A model generated the notes under the pieces. The model searched no databases, was not told the origin of the DNA, and saw only the letters and a list, made by a program, of their open reading frames with translations. From assembly GCA_910583935.1 (NCBI GenBank), contig CAJTZM010000020.1, forward strand, positions 1 to 32,585: 32,585 bases of DNA, read 5' to 3'. The position numbers were made by a program, and so were the translations under genes. Below, piece after piece: positions 23,296-29,985 of the stretch (its first letter is position 1; each line of letters begins with the position of its first letter). The DNA comes from an uncultured Oscillospiraceae bacterium (GTDB lineage Bacteria; Bacillota; Clostridia; Oscillospirales; Ruminococcaceae).

Positions 23296-23343
23296 TTTAG
23301 TAAGAGGGACAAACCGCCTGCCGAATGCGACAGCGCCAAGAAT

Positions 23344-23372
23344 ATTTTAGCAGAATATGGAGAAAAAAGCAA
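23344..23372 (-). promoter_or_regulatory. Promoter of the toxin mRNA, copy 2
   Basis: TTGCTT (23372-23367), 17-bp spacer, TAAAAT (23349-23344) on the minus strand. Confidence 0.5.
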
Positions 23373-23383
23373 GAATACAAGTA

Positions 23384-23431
23384 CAAAGCCAGAAACCCTG
23401 GAAGCCGAGGCTTTCGAGATTTCTGGCTTTG
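23384..23431. other. Large inverted repeat at the island edge
   Basis: CAAAGCCAGAAA (23384-23395) pairs perfectly with TTTCTGGCTTTG (23420-23431), with a nested AAGC/GCTT stem between. It lies between the Q/N-rich gene and the toxin promoter of copy 2, and may end the minus-strand transcript of the former; a T-rich stretch follows only after about 15 nt. Confidence 0.55.
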
Positions 23432-23495
23432 CTTGCATTGCAGTCGCAAAATCAACTGCGAAACAGTTTATCCTGCGGACAGTATGATAAGGGTG

Positions 23496-23594
23496 TTATC
23501 TGTTTTGCTCTTTGTTTTGGTTCTGCTGATTTTGCTTCTGCTGTTGGTTTTGCTGGTTTTGTTGGTTCTGCTTATTGTTTTTAGACTCTTGCAT
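23496..23594 (-). CDS. Gln/Asn/Lys-rich 32-residue protein, possible small spore protein
   Basis: A 32-residue frame starting MQESKNNKQNQQN and ending NKEQNR. About two thirds of it is Q and N, spaced with K, with no hydrophobic residue after Met1. Its ribosome binding site AGGAGGTGA, six bases before the ATG, is one of the best in the window. A sigma-G/sigma-F-like promoter stands about 50 bp upstream, and the gene lies directly downstream of sigG. Composition recalls gamma-type small acid-soluble spore proteins (SspE), but it lacks their longer repeat and no family is assigned. I infer forespore expression. It is absent from ordinary gene calls because of its length; the opposite strand shows a meaningless poly-Leu frame. 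Confidence 0.72.
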   Translation of the reverse strand: MQESKNNKQNQQNQQNQQQKQNQQNQNKEQNR

Positions 23595-23647
23595 GAATGG
23601 TCACCTCCTAAAATTTCGGACGAGGAGATATCAAAATCCCTCGATAC

Positions 23648-23677
23648 AAGTATGGCCCGGCGGCGTCCGGAATATAC
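23648..23677 (-). promoter_or_regulatory. Candidate sigma-G/F promoter of the Q/N-rich gene
   Basis: GTATA (23677-23673), 18-bp spacer, CATACTT (23654-23648) on the minus strand; 6 of 7 with the -10 consensus CATHHTA and a full match to gHATR. Leader about 45 nt. Confidence 0.5.
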
Positions 23678-23736
23678 ACGTCTTATCCATAAATCATTCT
23701 CATTTTATTTCTAATTTGGGATTTTTTATCATTTCC

Positions 23737-24507
23737 CTATAGATTTCCTTTGATTTTATCCAGCGCGCCCTTTTCCAGCCGGCTGACCTGCGCCTGGCTG
23801 ATGCCGATTTCGCCGGCCACCTCCATCTGGGTTTTTCCGGTGAAGAAGCGCAGGGAAAGAATCTTTTTTTCCCTGGGCGTCAGGTTGGAGATGGCTTCTC
23901 GGATAGAGAGCTCCTCCAGCCAGTTGCTGTCGTCGTTTTTATCTCCCAGCTGGTCCATTACATAGATGGCGTCGCCGGAGTCGGAATAGATTGGCTCGTA
24001 CAGAGAAACCGGCTCGACGATGGACTCCAGCGCCAGCACAACGTCCCGCTTGCGCATCCCCATTTCCTGGGCGATTTCCTCCACTGTTGGCTCCTCAGCA
24101 TTTTTACCGGTCAGCCGCTCCTTGGTCTGCATGGCCTTGTAGGCGATGTCGCGCATAGAGCGGCTGACACGTACACTGTTGTTGTCCCGCAGGTAACGGC
24201 GGATTTCCCCTACGATCATAGGCACGCCGTAGGTGGAGAAGCGAACGCCCTGTTCCGGATCAAAGTGATCGATTGCCTTAATCAGCCCGATGCAGCCCAC
24301 CTGGAACAGGTCGTCAAGATTTTCCCCGCGGTTGGCAAATTTTTGGACCACGCTCAAAACCAGCCGCAGATTTCCGCTGATCAGCTCCTCCCGAGCCTGC
24401 TGATCGCCCTGGCGCACCCGCTTGAGCAGCTCTGTCTTTTCCTTTTCCTTAAGCACCTTTAATTTTGTCGTATTTACGCCGCAGATTTCCACTTTGCCGT
24501 AATACAT
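23737..24507 (-). CDS. sigG: RNA polymerase sporulation sigma factor SigG
   Basis: A 256-residue late forespore sigma factor. The N-terminal 'K-V-E-I-C-G-V-N-T-T-K-L' signature is specific for SigG. Region 2 ('D-D-L-F-Q-V-G-C-I-G-L-I-K-A-I-D-H-F-D', 'F-S-T-Y-G-V-P-M-I-V-G-E-I-R-R-Y-L-R-D-N-N') and the C-terminal region 4.2 HTH ('K-T-Q-M-E-V-A-G-E-I-G-I-S-Q-A-Q-V-S-R-L-E-K') are complete. No strong Shine-Dalgarno sequence lies close to the ATG (GGGAGG is about 17 bases away), so translation may be weak. A sigma-F/G-like promoter is upstream, fitting autoregulation. spoIIGA and sigE, often next to it, are not in the window. Confidence 0.96.
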   Translation of the reverse strand: MYYGKVEICGVNTTKLKVLKEKEKTELLKRVRQGDQQAREELISGNLRLVLSVVQKFANRGENLDDLFQVGCIGLIKAIDHFDPEQGVRFSTYGVPMIVGEIRRYLRDNNSVRVSRSMRDIAYKAMQTKERLTGKNAEEPTVEEIAQEMGMRKRDVVLALESIVEPVSLYEPIYSDSGDAIYVMDQLGDKNDDSNWLEELSIREAISNLTPREKKILSLRFFTGKTQMEVAGEIGISQAQVSRLEKGALDKIKGNL

Positions 24508-24565
24508 GCCATCACGCCCGCTTCCCTCCCGATTTTGCCGCCGTTTTCTAGGGCGGCCGTGTTTT

Positions 24566-24595
24566 TATCATGGACGGCGTTCTGGTTGGACATAC
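24566..24595 (-). promoter_or_regulatory. Candidate sigma-F/G promoter of sigG
   Basis: GTATG (24595-24591), 18-bp spacer, CATGATA (24572-24566) on the minus strand, close to gHATR and CATHHTA. In Bacillus, sigG is transcribed by sigma-F and then by itself. Confidence 0.45.
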
Positions 24596-24714
24596 AAAAA
24601 TTTTCTTTGGCAATTTTTGTTAGGCTCACGCCGCTTTTTGTCAAAAATTTCTGGGCGAATTTTGGTATAAACGGACGGGCGCAGGCCATAAGCATACAAA
24701 AAGGAGGGGTGCGG

Positions 24715-24999
24715 ATGATCTACCGGATTTCCGATTTTAAGTACAAGGATGTGATCAACATCAAGGACGGGAACTGCCTGGGGGCCATCTGCGACGTGGA
24801 AATTGAGCGCGAAAAAGCACAGGTCATCGCGGTGGTGGTGCGGGGACGGTTCCGCTTTTTCGGGTTTTTTGGCAGATCGGAGGAGATTGTCATTTCATGG
24901 GATCAGGTAAAGGTGATCGGGGAGGACGCGGTGCTGGTCTGCTTTGACCGGCGGCCGGAGCCGAAGCATCCCAGGCACGACCGGAATTTTGATGATTGA
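24715..24999 (+). CDS. ylmC: PRC-barrel protein, YlmC/YmxH family
   Basis: A 94-residue PRC-barrel protein: 'M-I-Y-R-I-S-D-F-K-Y-K-D-V-I-N-I-K-D-G-N-C-L-G', 'I-C-D-V-E-I-E', and 'F-F-G-F-F-G-R-S-E-E-I-V-I-S-W-D-Q-V-K-V-I-G-E-D-A-V-L-V'. Members of this family (YlmC, YmxH) are short, sporulation-associated proteins of unknown role and often lie near sigG, as here, in divergent orientation. GGAGGGG precedes the ATG. The 207-bp gap to sigG carries the sigG promoter and nothing else recognised. Confidence 0.9.
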   Translation: MIYRISDFKYKDVINIKDGNCLGAICDVEIEREKAQVIAVVVRGRFRFFGFFGRSEEIVISWDQVKVIGEDAVLVCFDRRPEPKHPRHDRNFDD

Positions 25000-25048
25000 C
25001 AATCAGCGAAAAGCTTGGAAAAAAATCCGGAAGCCTCGGGAAAAAAGC

Positions 25049-25077
25049 TTGCTTTTTATAGGAGGTTGTGCTACAAT
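25049..25077 (+). promoter_or_regulatory. Sigma-A-type promoter of rpsB-tsf
   Basis: TTGCTT (25049-25054), 17-bp spacer, TACAAT (25072-25077); leader about 100 nt. Confidence 0.65.
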
Positions 25078-25093
25078 TATACGGCAAAACGCA

Positions 25094-25153
25094 CGTCCAG
25101 GTTGGATTTCAGTAGGTGCCGGCGCTGCCGGTTGGCTGAAAATTGCCCGGACG
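25094..25153 (+). promoter_or_regulatory. Structured leader of rpsB, possible ribosomal-protein autoregulatory element
   Basis: Three nested helices fold the leader: CGTCC (25094-25098) with GGACG (25149-25153), TTTCAG with CTGAAA (25107-25112 / 25136-25141), and GCCGGC (25118-25123) with GCCGGT (25127-25132). It ends 10 nt before the ribosome binding site. No U run follows, so translational rather than termination control would be expected. Confidence 0.45.
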
Positions 25154-25181
25154 GAGGAAAAACCTGAGGAGGAACGAAAAA

Positions 25182-25928
25182 ATGGGCGTTATTTCAATGA
25201 AACAGCTGTTGGAGGCCGGCGTTCACTTCGGCCATCAGACCAGAAGATGGAACCCGAAAATGGCGCAGTACATCTTCACCGAAAGAAATGGGATTTATAT
25301 CATCGACCTGCAAAAGACGGTGAAGAAGCTGGAAGAGGCCTACATGTTTGTAAGAGACGTGGCCGCCAACGGCGACGCGGTGCTGTTTGTCGGCACCAAA
25401 AAGCAGGCCGCCGAATCGGTGAAGGAAGAGGCGCTGCGCGCCGGCGTGCACTTTGTCAACGCCAGATGGCTCGGCGGCATGATGACCAACTTTAAAACCA
25501 TCCAGCGCCGGATCCAGAGACTGGCCCAGCTGCGGAAGATGGAAGAGGACGGAACCTTTGAGCGTCTGCCTAAGAAGGAAGTGATTAAGCTTCGGCTGGA
25601 GATTGAAAAGCTGGAGAAATTCTTAGGCGGCATTAAGGATATGAAGAAGCTGCCCGGCGCTTTGTTTGTTGTCGATCCCCGCAAGGAAAAGATCGCGGTT
25701 GCCGAGGCCAAAAAGCTGGGCATTCCGGTTGTGGCGATTGTGGATACCAACTGCGACCCGGACGAGGTGGATTACGTCATCCCCGGCAATGACGACGCTA
25801 TTCGTGCTGTTAAGCTGATTTCTTCCGTTATGGCCGACGCGATTATCGAAGGCCGGCAGGGAAGCGCCGAAGAGGCTGCCGTAGAGGAAAAGGCGGAGGC
25901 CGAAGAGGCTGAGGAAGAGAACAAATAA
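25182..25928 (+). CDS. rpsB: 30S ribosomal protein S2
   Basis: A 248-residue S2, with the standard start 'I-S-M-K-Q-L-L-E-A-G-V-H-F-G-H-Q-T-R-R-W-N-P-K-M', 'N-A-R-W-L-G-G-M-M-T-N-F', 'A-L-F-V-V-D-P-R-K-E' and 'P-V-V-A-I-V-D-T-N-C-D-P'. A Glu/Ala-rich tail follows. The ATG at 25182 has GAGGAGG nine bases upstream; the open frame continues upstream without signal. It is co-transcribed with tsf. pyrH and frr, which commonly follow, are absent here. Confidence 0.97.
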   Translation: MGVISMKQLLEAGVHFGHQTRRWNPKMAQYIFTERNGIYIIDLQKTVKKLEEAYMFVRDVAANGDAVLFVGTKKQAAESVKEEALRAGVHFVNARWLGGMMTNFKTIQRRIQRLAQLRKMEEDGTFERLPKKEVIKLRLEIEKLEKFLGGIKDMKKLPGALFVVDPRKEKIAVAEAKKLGIPVVAIVDTNCDPDEVDYVIPGNDDAIRAVKLISSVMADAIIEGRQGSAEEAAVEEKAEAEEAEEENK

Positions 25929-25942
25929 GAAGAAAATCCCTT

Positions 25943-25971
25943 AAAATGCCCGAGCCTGTCCCGGGCATTTT
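25943..25971 (+). other. Hairpin between rpsB and tsf
   Basis: AAAATGCCCG (25943-25952) pairs with CGGGCATTTT (25962-25971), loop 9 nt, followed by GAG. It resembles a weak terminator or attenuator that could set the S2 to EF-Ts ratio. Confidence 0.6.
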
Positions 25972-26005
25972 GAGACAGACGATACATGATGTAGGAGGAA
26001 TTACT

Positions 26006-26917
26006 ATGGCTTTTACTGCCAAAGATGTACAAAATCTTCGTGAAAGAACAGGCTGCGGCATGATGGACTGCAAAAAGGCGCTGACCGAGTCCGGCGGCGA
26101 TATGGAAAAAGCGATTGAGCTGCTGCGCGAAAAGGGCCTGGCCGCTCAGGCGAAGAAGTCCGGACGAATTGCCGCAGAGGGCATTGTATATACCTATGTG
26201 GATGAGGAAAAGAAGGTCGGCGTTGTAATCGAGGTAAACGCAGAGACCGACTTTGTGGCGAAAAACGAAAGCTTCCAGGGCTTTGTGGCTTCCTGCGCGA
26301 AAGCGGTAGCGGACCAGAATCCGGCCACCGTCGAGGCGCTGCTGGCCTGCAAGGCGGACGATCAGTTTACGGTGGAAGAGGCACTGCGCGACAAGATTCT
26401 GACCATTGGTGAGAATATGAAGATCCGCCGCTTTGAGAGATACGAAGGCGAGGTTGTCACCTATAGCCATGGCGGCGGCCGAATCGGCGTTATGGTCAAG
26501 TTTGACGCGGCGAAGGACGTTGCGGCGAAGGACGGCTTTAAGGCGATGGCAAAGGACGTTGCGATGCAGATTGCCGCGGCGAACCCCGCCTATCTGGACA
26601 AGACTGCCGTACCGGCGGATGAAATCGCCAAGGAAAAGGAGATCCTGACCCAGCAGGCGATCAATGAAGGAAAGCCCGCCAATATCGCTGAGAAGATGGT
26701 CATGGGCAGAATCAACAAGTACTACAAAGAGGTGTGCTTGATGGAGCAGCCCTTTATTAAGGACGGCGACATTTCCGTTTCCCAATATATCGAAAACTGC
26801 TCCAAGGAATTGGGCGGCGAGATCAAGGCGGTTGCCTTTGTCCGCTTTGAGAAGGGCGAAGGCCTGGAAAAGAGAGAGGACAATTTCGCGGACGAAGTTG
26901 CCGGCATGATGAAATAA
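26006..26917 (+). CDS. tsf: Elongation factor Ts
   Basis: A 303-residue EF-Ts, the guanine nucleotide exchange factor for EF-Tu. The N-terminal UBA-like domain has 'R-E-R-T-G-C-G-M-M-D-C-K-K-A-L-T-E' and the core starts 'G-V-V-I-E-V-N-A-E-T-D-F-V-A-K-N' (the TDFV motif contacts EF-Tu). AGGAGG precedes the ATG by six bases. It ends in a strong terminator. Confidence 0.97.
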   Translation: MAFTAKDVQNLRERTGCGMMDCKKALTESGGDMEKAIELLREKGLAAQAKKSGRIAAEGIVYTYVDEEKKVGVVIEVNAETDFVAKNESFQGFVASCAKAVADQNPATVEALLACKADDQFTVEEALRDKILTIGENMKIRRFERYEGEVVTYSHGGGRIGVMVKFDAAKDVAAKDGFKAMAKDVAMQIAAANPAYLDKTAVPADEIAKEKEILTQQAINEGKPANIAEKMVMGRINKYYKEVCLMEQPFIKDGDISVSQYIENCSKELGGEIKAVAFVRFEKGEGLEKREDNFADEVAGMMK

Positions 26918-26940
26918 GCCAAAGAGCAATAAGCAAGTAA

Positions 26941-26981
26941 GGGATGTTCAGACGCGCTGAAGCGTTTGAACATCCCTTTTT
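26941..26981 (+). terminator. Terminator of the rpsB-tsf operon
   Basis: 15-bp stem GGGATGTTCAGACGC/GCGTTTGAACATCCC (one G-U pair), loop GCTGAA, then TTTTT. Confidence 0.92.
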
Positions 26982-27127
26982 ATCTGGGAAAAATTTGTTT
27001 TTTCGGTTTTGCGGCAGAAGCCTTTCCAATCCCCATTCTTTGTGGTAAGATAGGAGGGGAAAATTGCGGCGGAAAACGGCGCGGTAGATCACCCATATTT
27101 TTTGCGATAGCGGAAGGGAGTTTTTTC

Positions 27128-28615
27128 ATGTTTTCCATCTTCGAGGTCATACCCGTGGGGGTAATAGTCGGCGCATTGGCCGTTCTTTTGCTTCTTGCCA
27201 TCATTTTAACAGGATATCTCAAGGCGCCGCCGGATACGGCGTATATTGTTTCCGGCTTGCGGCGCAAGGTGGTGATCGGGAAATCCTGCATTAAAATCCC
27301 GCTTTTGGAACGATTGGATAAGCTGAGCCTAAAGCTGATCCCCATTGACGTAAAGACCTCCAGCGCGGTTCCCACCGCCGATTATATTAATATCAACGTG
27401 GATGCGGCGGTCAATGTGAAAATTTCCGACAGCGCGGAAAAGCTGAAGCTGGCGGCTCAAAACTTTCTCAACCAGCCCACCGAATATATCGGACGGATTG
27501 CCAGAGAGGTTTTGGAAGGGAACATGCGCGAGATTGTCGGGCGCATGGAGCTCAAGGAGATGGTTTCCGACCGGCAGAAATTCGCGGAGCTGGTCAAAGA
27601 GAACGCGGCGCCGGATCTGGCGGCCATGGGACTGGATATCATCAGCTTTAATGTGCAGAATTTTACCGACGGCAACGGCGTTATTGACGATCTGGGTATC
27701 GATAACATCAGCCAGATTAAAAAGGGCGCGGCAATTGCCAAGGCAACGGCGGATAAGGAGGTGGCCATCGCCCAGGCGGCGGCAGACCGGCAGGCCAACG
27801 ACGCCCGGGTAGAAGCGCAGATGATCATTTCCCAGCGCAATACCGAGTTATCCATGCGCCAATCGGAACTGAAAAAGCAGGAGGATACCAAGAAAGCCGA
27901 GGCAGACGCCGCCTATCAGATCCAGAAGGAGGAGCAGCGTAAATCCATTGAGGTGGCCGCCGCCAATGCGGACATTGCCGCCCAGGAAAAGGCGGTTGAA
28001 CTGAAAGCCAAGGCAGCCGAGGTTCAGGAGCAAGAGCTGAATGCCGCCATCCGCAAAAGGGCGGATGCAGATCTGTACCAGCGGCAGAAGGAAGCGGAGG
28101 CCAAGAAATTCGAGATGGAGCGGGACGCCGAGGCCAAGAAATTCGCCAAGCAGCAGGAGGCGGAGGGAATCCGGCTGGTGGGCGAGGCCGAGGCGGACGC
28201 CATTCGCCAGAAGGGTATTGCGGAAGGCGAGGCCATGGAGAAAAAGGCGGAGGCCTATCAAAAATACAACAGCGCCGCCATGGCCGAAATGCTCATCCGG
28301 ATTCTGCCGGAGCTGGCAGGCAAGATTGCCGAGCCCTTGGCGGCGATTGACAAGGTCACGATTATCGGCGGGGACTCCAACGGCGTAAGCGGCGTGGCCG
28401 ACGGCGTGCCGGTTGTGATGAGCAAGCTTTTTGAGAGCGTGAAGGCGGCGACCGGCATTGACCTTTCAGACATTGTCCGCGCCGACGGATACGACGCTAA
28501 GGTCACCCGGAACATCCATTTAAAAAGCGATCTCCCGATTCCCTCCGGACTGACGCACGAATCGGTCCGGGAGGACGAATACATGAGCGGCGCGGTCCCC
28601 ACCGGGGAAGAATAG
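27128..28615 (+). CDS. Flotillin-like membrane scaffold protein
   Basis: A 495-residue flotillin (FloT/YuaG type). An N-terminal membrane-inserted hydrophobic segment (about residues 5-30) is followed by an SPFH/Band 7 domain (about 35-200, 'Y-I-V-S-G-L-R-R-K-V-V-I-G-K'). A very long Ala/Glu/Lys-rich coiled coil (about 205-400) and the flotillin C-terminal domain follow. Such proteins form membrane microdomains. The usual NfeD partner gene is not adjacent. GGAAGGGAG lies before the ATG, and the open frame upstream overlaps the tsf terminator, so it is rejected as coding. It ends at its own terminator. Confidence 0.9.
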   Translation: MFSIFEVIPVGVIVGALAVLLLLAIILTGYLKAPPDTAYIVSGLRRKVVIGKSCIKIPLLERLDKLSLKLIPIDVKTSSAVPTADYININVDAAVNVKISDSAEKLKLAAQNFLNQPTEYIGRIAREVLEGNMREIVGRMELKEMVSDRQKFAELVKENAAPDLAAMGLDIISFNVQNFTDGNGVIDDLGIDNISQIKKGAAIAKATADKEVAIAQAAADRQANDARVEAQMIISQRNTELSMRQSELKKQEDTKKAEADAAYQIQKEEQRKSIEVAAANADIAAQEKAVELKAKAAEVQEQELNAAIRKRADADLYQRQKEAEAKKFEMERDAEAKKFAKQQEAEGIRLVGEAEADAIRQKGIAEGEAMEKKAEAYQKYNSAAMAEMLIRILPELAGKIAEPLAAIDKVTIIGGDSNGVSGVADGVPVVMSKLFESVKAATGIDLSDIVRADGYDAKVTRNIHLKSDLPIPSGLTHESVREDEYMSGAVPTGEE

Positions 28616-28651
28616 ATTTTCCGGACGCAAATGATGATACGGCTGCAAGAG

Positions 28652-28686
28652 CGCAAAAAGGACGGAAAGCTTCCGTCCTTTTTGCG
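28652..28686 (+). terminator. Terminator of the flotillin gene
   Basis: 16-bp perfect stem CGCAAAAAGGACGGAA/TTCCGTCCTTTTTGCG with a 3-nt loop; the T run is inside the descending arm. Confidence 0.8.
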
Positions 28687-28698
28687 TGAAAGGAATAC

Positions 28699-28742
28699 AA
28701 AAAAACAGACAGGAGCGACACAATACGACTCCTGCCTGTTTT
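28699..28742 (-). terminator. Terminator of the chemotaxis operon (after cheB)
   Basis: AAAACAGGCAGGAG pairs with CTCCTGTCTGTTTT on the minus strand (one G-U pair), 13-nt loop, followed by seven T. Confidence 0.85.
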
Positions 28743-28767
28743 CCACATTGTTTAAAAAGAAGAAAAA

Positions 28768-29829
28768 TTAACGCCTGGTATTTAAATAACGGATGATTTC
28801 CGAGCCGATTTCCCCTAAAGGAAGCTGTTTTTGCACGGCGCCGATATTAAACGCCACCATAGGCATTCCGTATACAACACAGGTTTCTTTATCCTGGCCA
28901 ACGGTATAAGCGCCTGCCTGCCGCATCTTTAAAAGTCCGTTGGCGCCGTCGGCTCCCATGCCGGTCAATTCAATCCCCATGGCGTTTTGCTTTGCAACCG
29001 CTGCCACCGAGTCGAATAATACATCCACGGACGGGCAGTGGCCGCTGACCTTTGCGCCGGGCTCACTGCGGACATAGTAGCCTCTGGAATCTTTCGCTAA
29101 GCGAAGATGGAATTCCCCTGCGCCAATGATGATTTTTCCCGTTTCGACCCGGTCACCGTGTGCCGCTTCCTTGACCGACATTTTGCAGATGCGGTCAAGC
29201 CGCTGGGCGTACATATTGGTAAAGACAGGCGGCATATGCTGGACGATGACAATGCCTGGCGTGGTAGCCGGCAGATCCTTAACAACCTCCAAAATCGCTT
29301 CGGTTCCGCCGGTAGAAGCGCCGATGGCGATGACAATGTCCTTTTGGGCAGGGCCTGAAAGGGTAAGAGACTGGGGCGCCTTAAAGGCAGGCGCCAGCGG
29401 GGGAGACGGCTTTTTTCCCACGCGGGCGGTCGAGGCGATTTTGACCTTTACAATCAGTTCAGACATGAAGGATTTCATGCCGTCGGGTCCTTTGATTTCC
29501 GGCTTGCGGACAAAATCCACCGCTCCGGCACCCAAAGCGTCCAGCACACGAATGGGCGCGGAGCTGACCACGACCACCGGTACCGGGTGAACCGGCATAA
29601 GCTTTTTGAGAAAGTCAATCCCATTAAGCTTTGGCATCTCCACATCCAGCGTAACAACGTCGGGCCGGATCGCCTTAATTTTGTCCATGGCGTCCATGGC
29701 GTCTACCGCCGTGCCGACCACCTCAATACGCGGGTCGGAGGAAAAGCCTTTTTCCAGCGCCTGCCGGAAAAAAATCGAATCGTCTACAATCAGCAGCCGG
29801 ATTTTTTTAGTGATAGGTAAAGCGGGCAT
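28768..29829 (-). CDS. cheB: Chemotaxis response regulator protein-glutamate methylesterase CheB
   Basis: A 353-residue CheB. The receiver domain has D16/D17 and phospho-acceptor D62 in TLDVEMPKLNG. After a Pro-rich linker comes the methylesterase domain with the catalytic triad S172 (GASTGG), H198 (VQHMPP) and D294 (GMGADGANG). It removes methyl groups from chemoreceptors and is switched on by phosphorylation from CheA. The ATG at 29829 has AAGGGAG eight bases upstream; two in-frame upstream ATGs are too close to or before that site. It is last in the minus-strand che cluster. Confidence 0.96.
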   Translation of the reverse strand: MPALPITKKIRLLIVDDSIFFRQALEKGFSSDPRIEVVGTAVDAMDAMDKIKAIRPDVVTLDVEMPKLNGIDFLKKLMPVHPVPVVVVSSAPIRVLDALGAGAVDFVRKPEIKGPDGMKSFMSELIVKVKIASTARVGKKPSPPLAPAFKAPQSLTLSGPAQKDIVIAIGASTGGTEAILEVVKDLPATTPGIVIVQHMPPVFTNMYAQRLDRICKMSVKEAAHGDRVETGKIIIGAGEFHLRLAKDSRGYYVRSEPGAKVSGHCPSVDVLFDSVAAVAKQNAMGIELTGMGADGANGLLKMRQAGAYTVGQDKETCVVYGMPMVAFNIGAVQKQLPLGEIGSEIIRYLNTRR

Positions 29830-29985
29830 GTTCATATCTCCCTTCAGGCAAAGCCATTGTTCCAAACGCACCCGTCCCCTTTGAAGAGCACAACAAAAAC
29901 AGCTGACACAGAGGATTGGGTTCTTCTAAAACAGCCCGCCTTGTCGAATGTGCAGAAGTGACAACTGACATATGCTTTCACAAGC

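Larger units (their letters stand above)
23048..23372. repeat. Toxin/RNA module, tandem copy 2
   Basis: Second copy of the unit at 22690-23013, offset by 358-359 bp, same orientation. The inverted end segments are 23090-23117 and 23304-23337. Confidence 0.85.

Noticed and set aside
22690..23372. CRISPR array or transposon
   Set aside because: Only two long repeats, no spacer structure, and no transposase or integrase frame nearby; the repeat content is explained by the toxin/RNA modules.
23245..23487. 80-residue plus-strand frame with a D-K-P-P-A-E-C-D-S-A segment, and the like frame at 10311-10526
   Set aside because: Both are antisense to toxin mRNA leaders; the shared peptide comes from the conserved RNA block (GGCGCTGTC...GGTTTGTC), not from protein conservation.
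23486..23714. Plus-strand poly-Leu/Val frame (MIRVLSVLLFVLVLL...)
   Set aside because: It is the complement of the Q/N-rich micro-gene: CAA/AAC repeats read backwards give Leu and Val codons. It has no ribosome binding site, whereas the minus-strand gene has an excellent one.
24660..24714. Sporulation promoter before ylmC (GTATA with CATAAGC or CATACAAA)
   Set aside because: The -10 matches are poor or at wrong spacing for sigma-E, F or G, so no promoter is claimed.
25772..26929. 385-residue minus-strand open frame across rpsB and tsf
   Set aside because: Lies wholly opposite two certain genes in GC-rich sequence, where stop-free antisense frames are expected; no start signal and no family resemblance.
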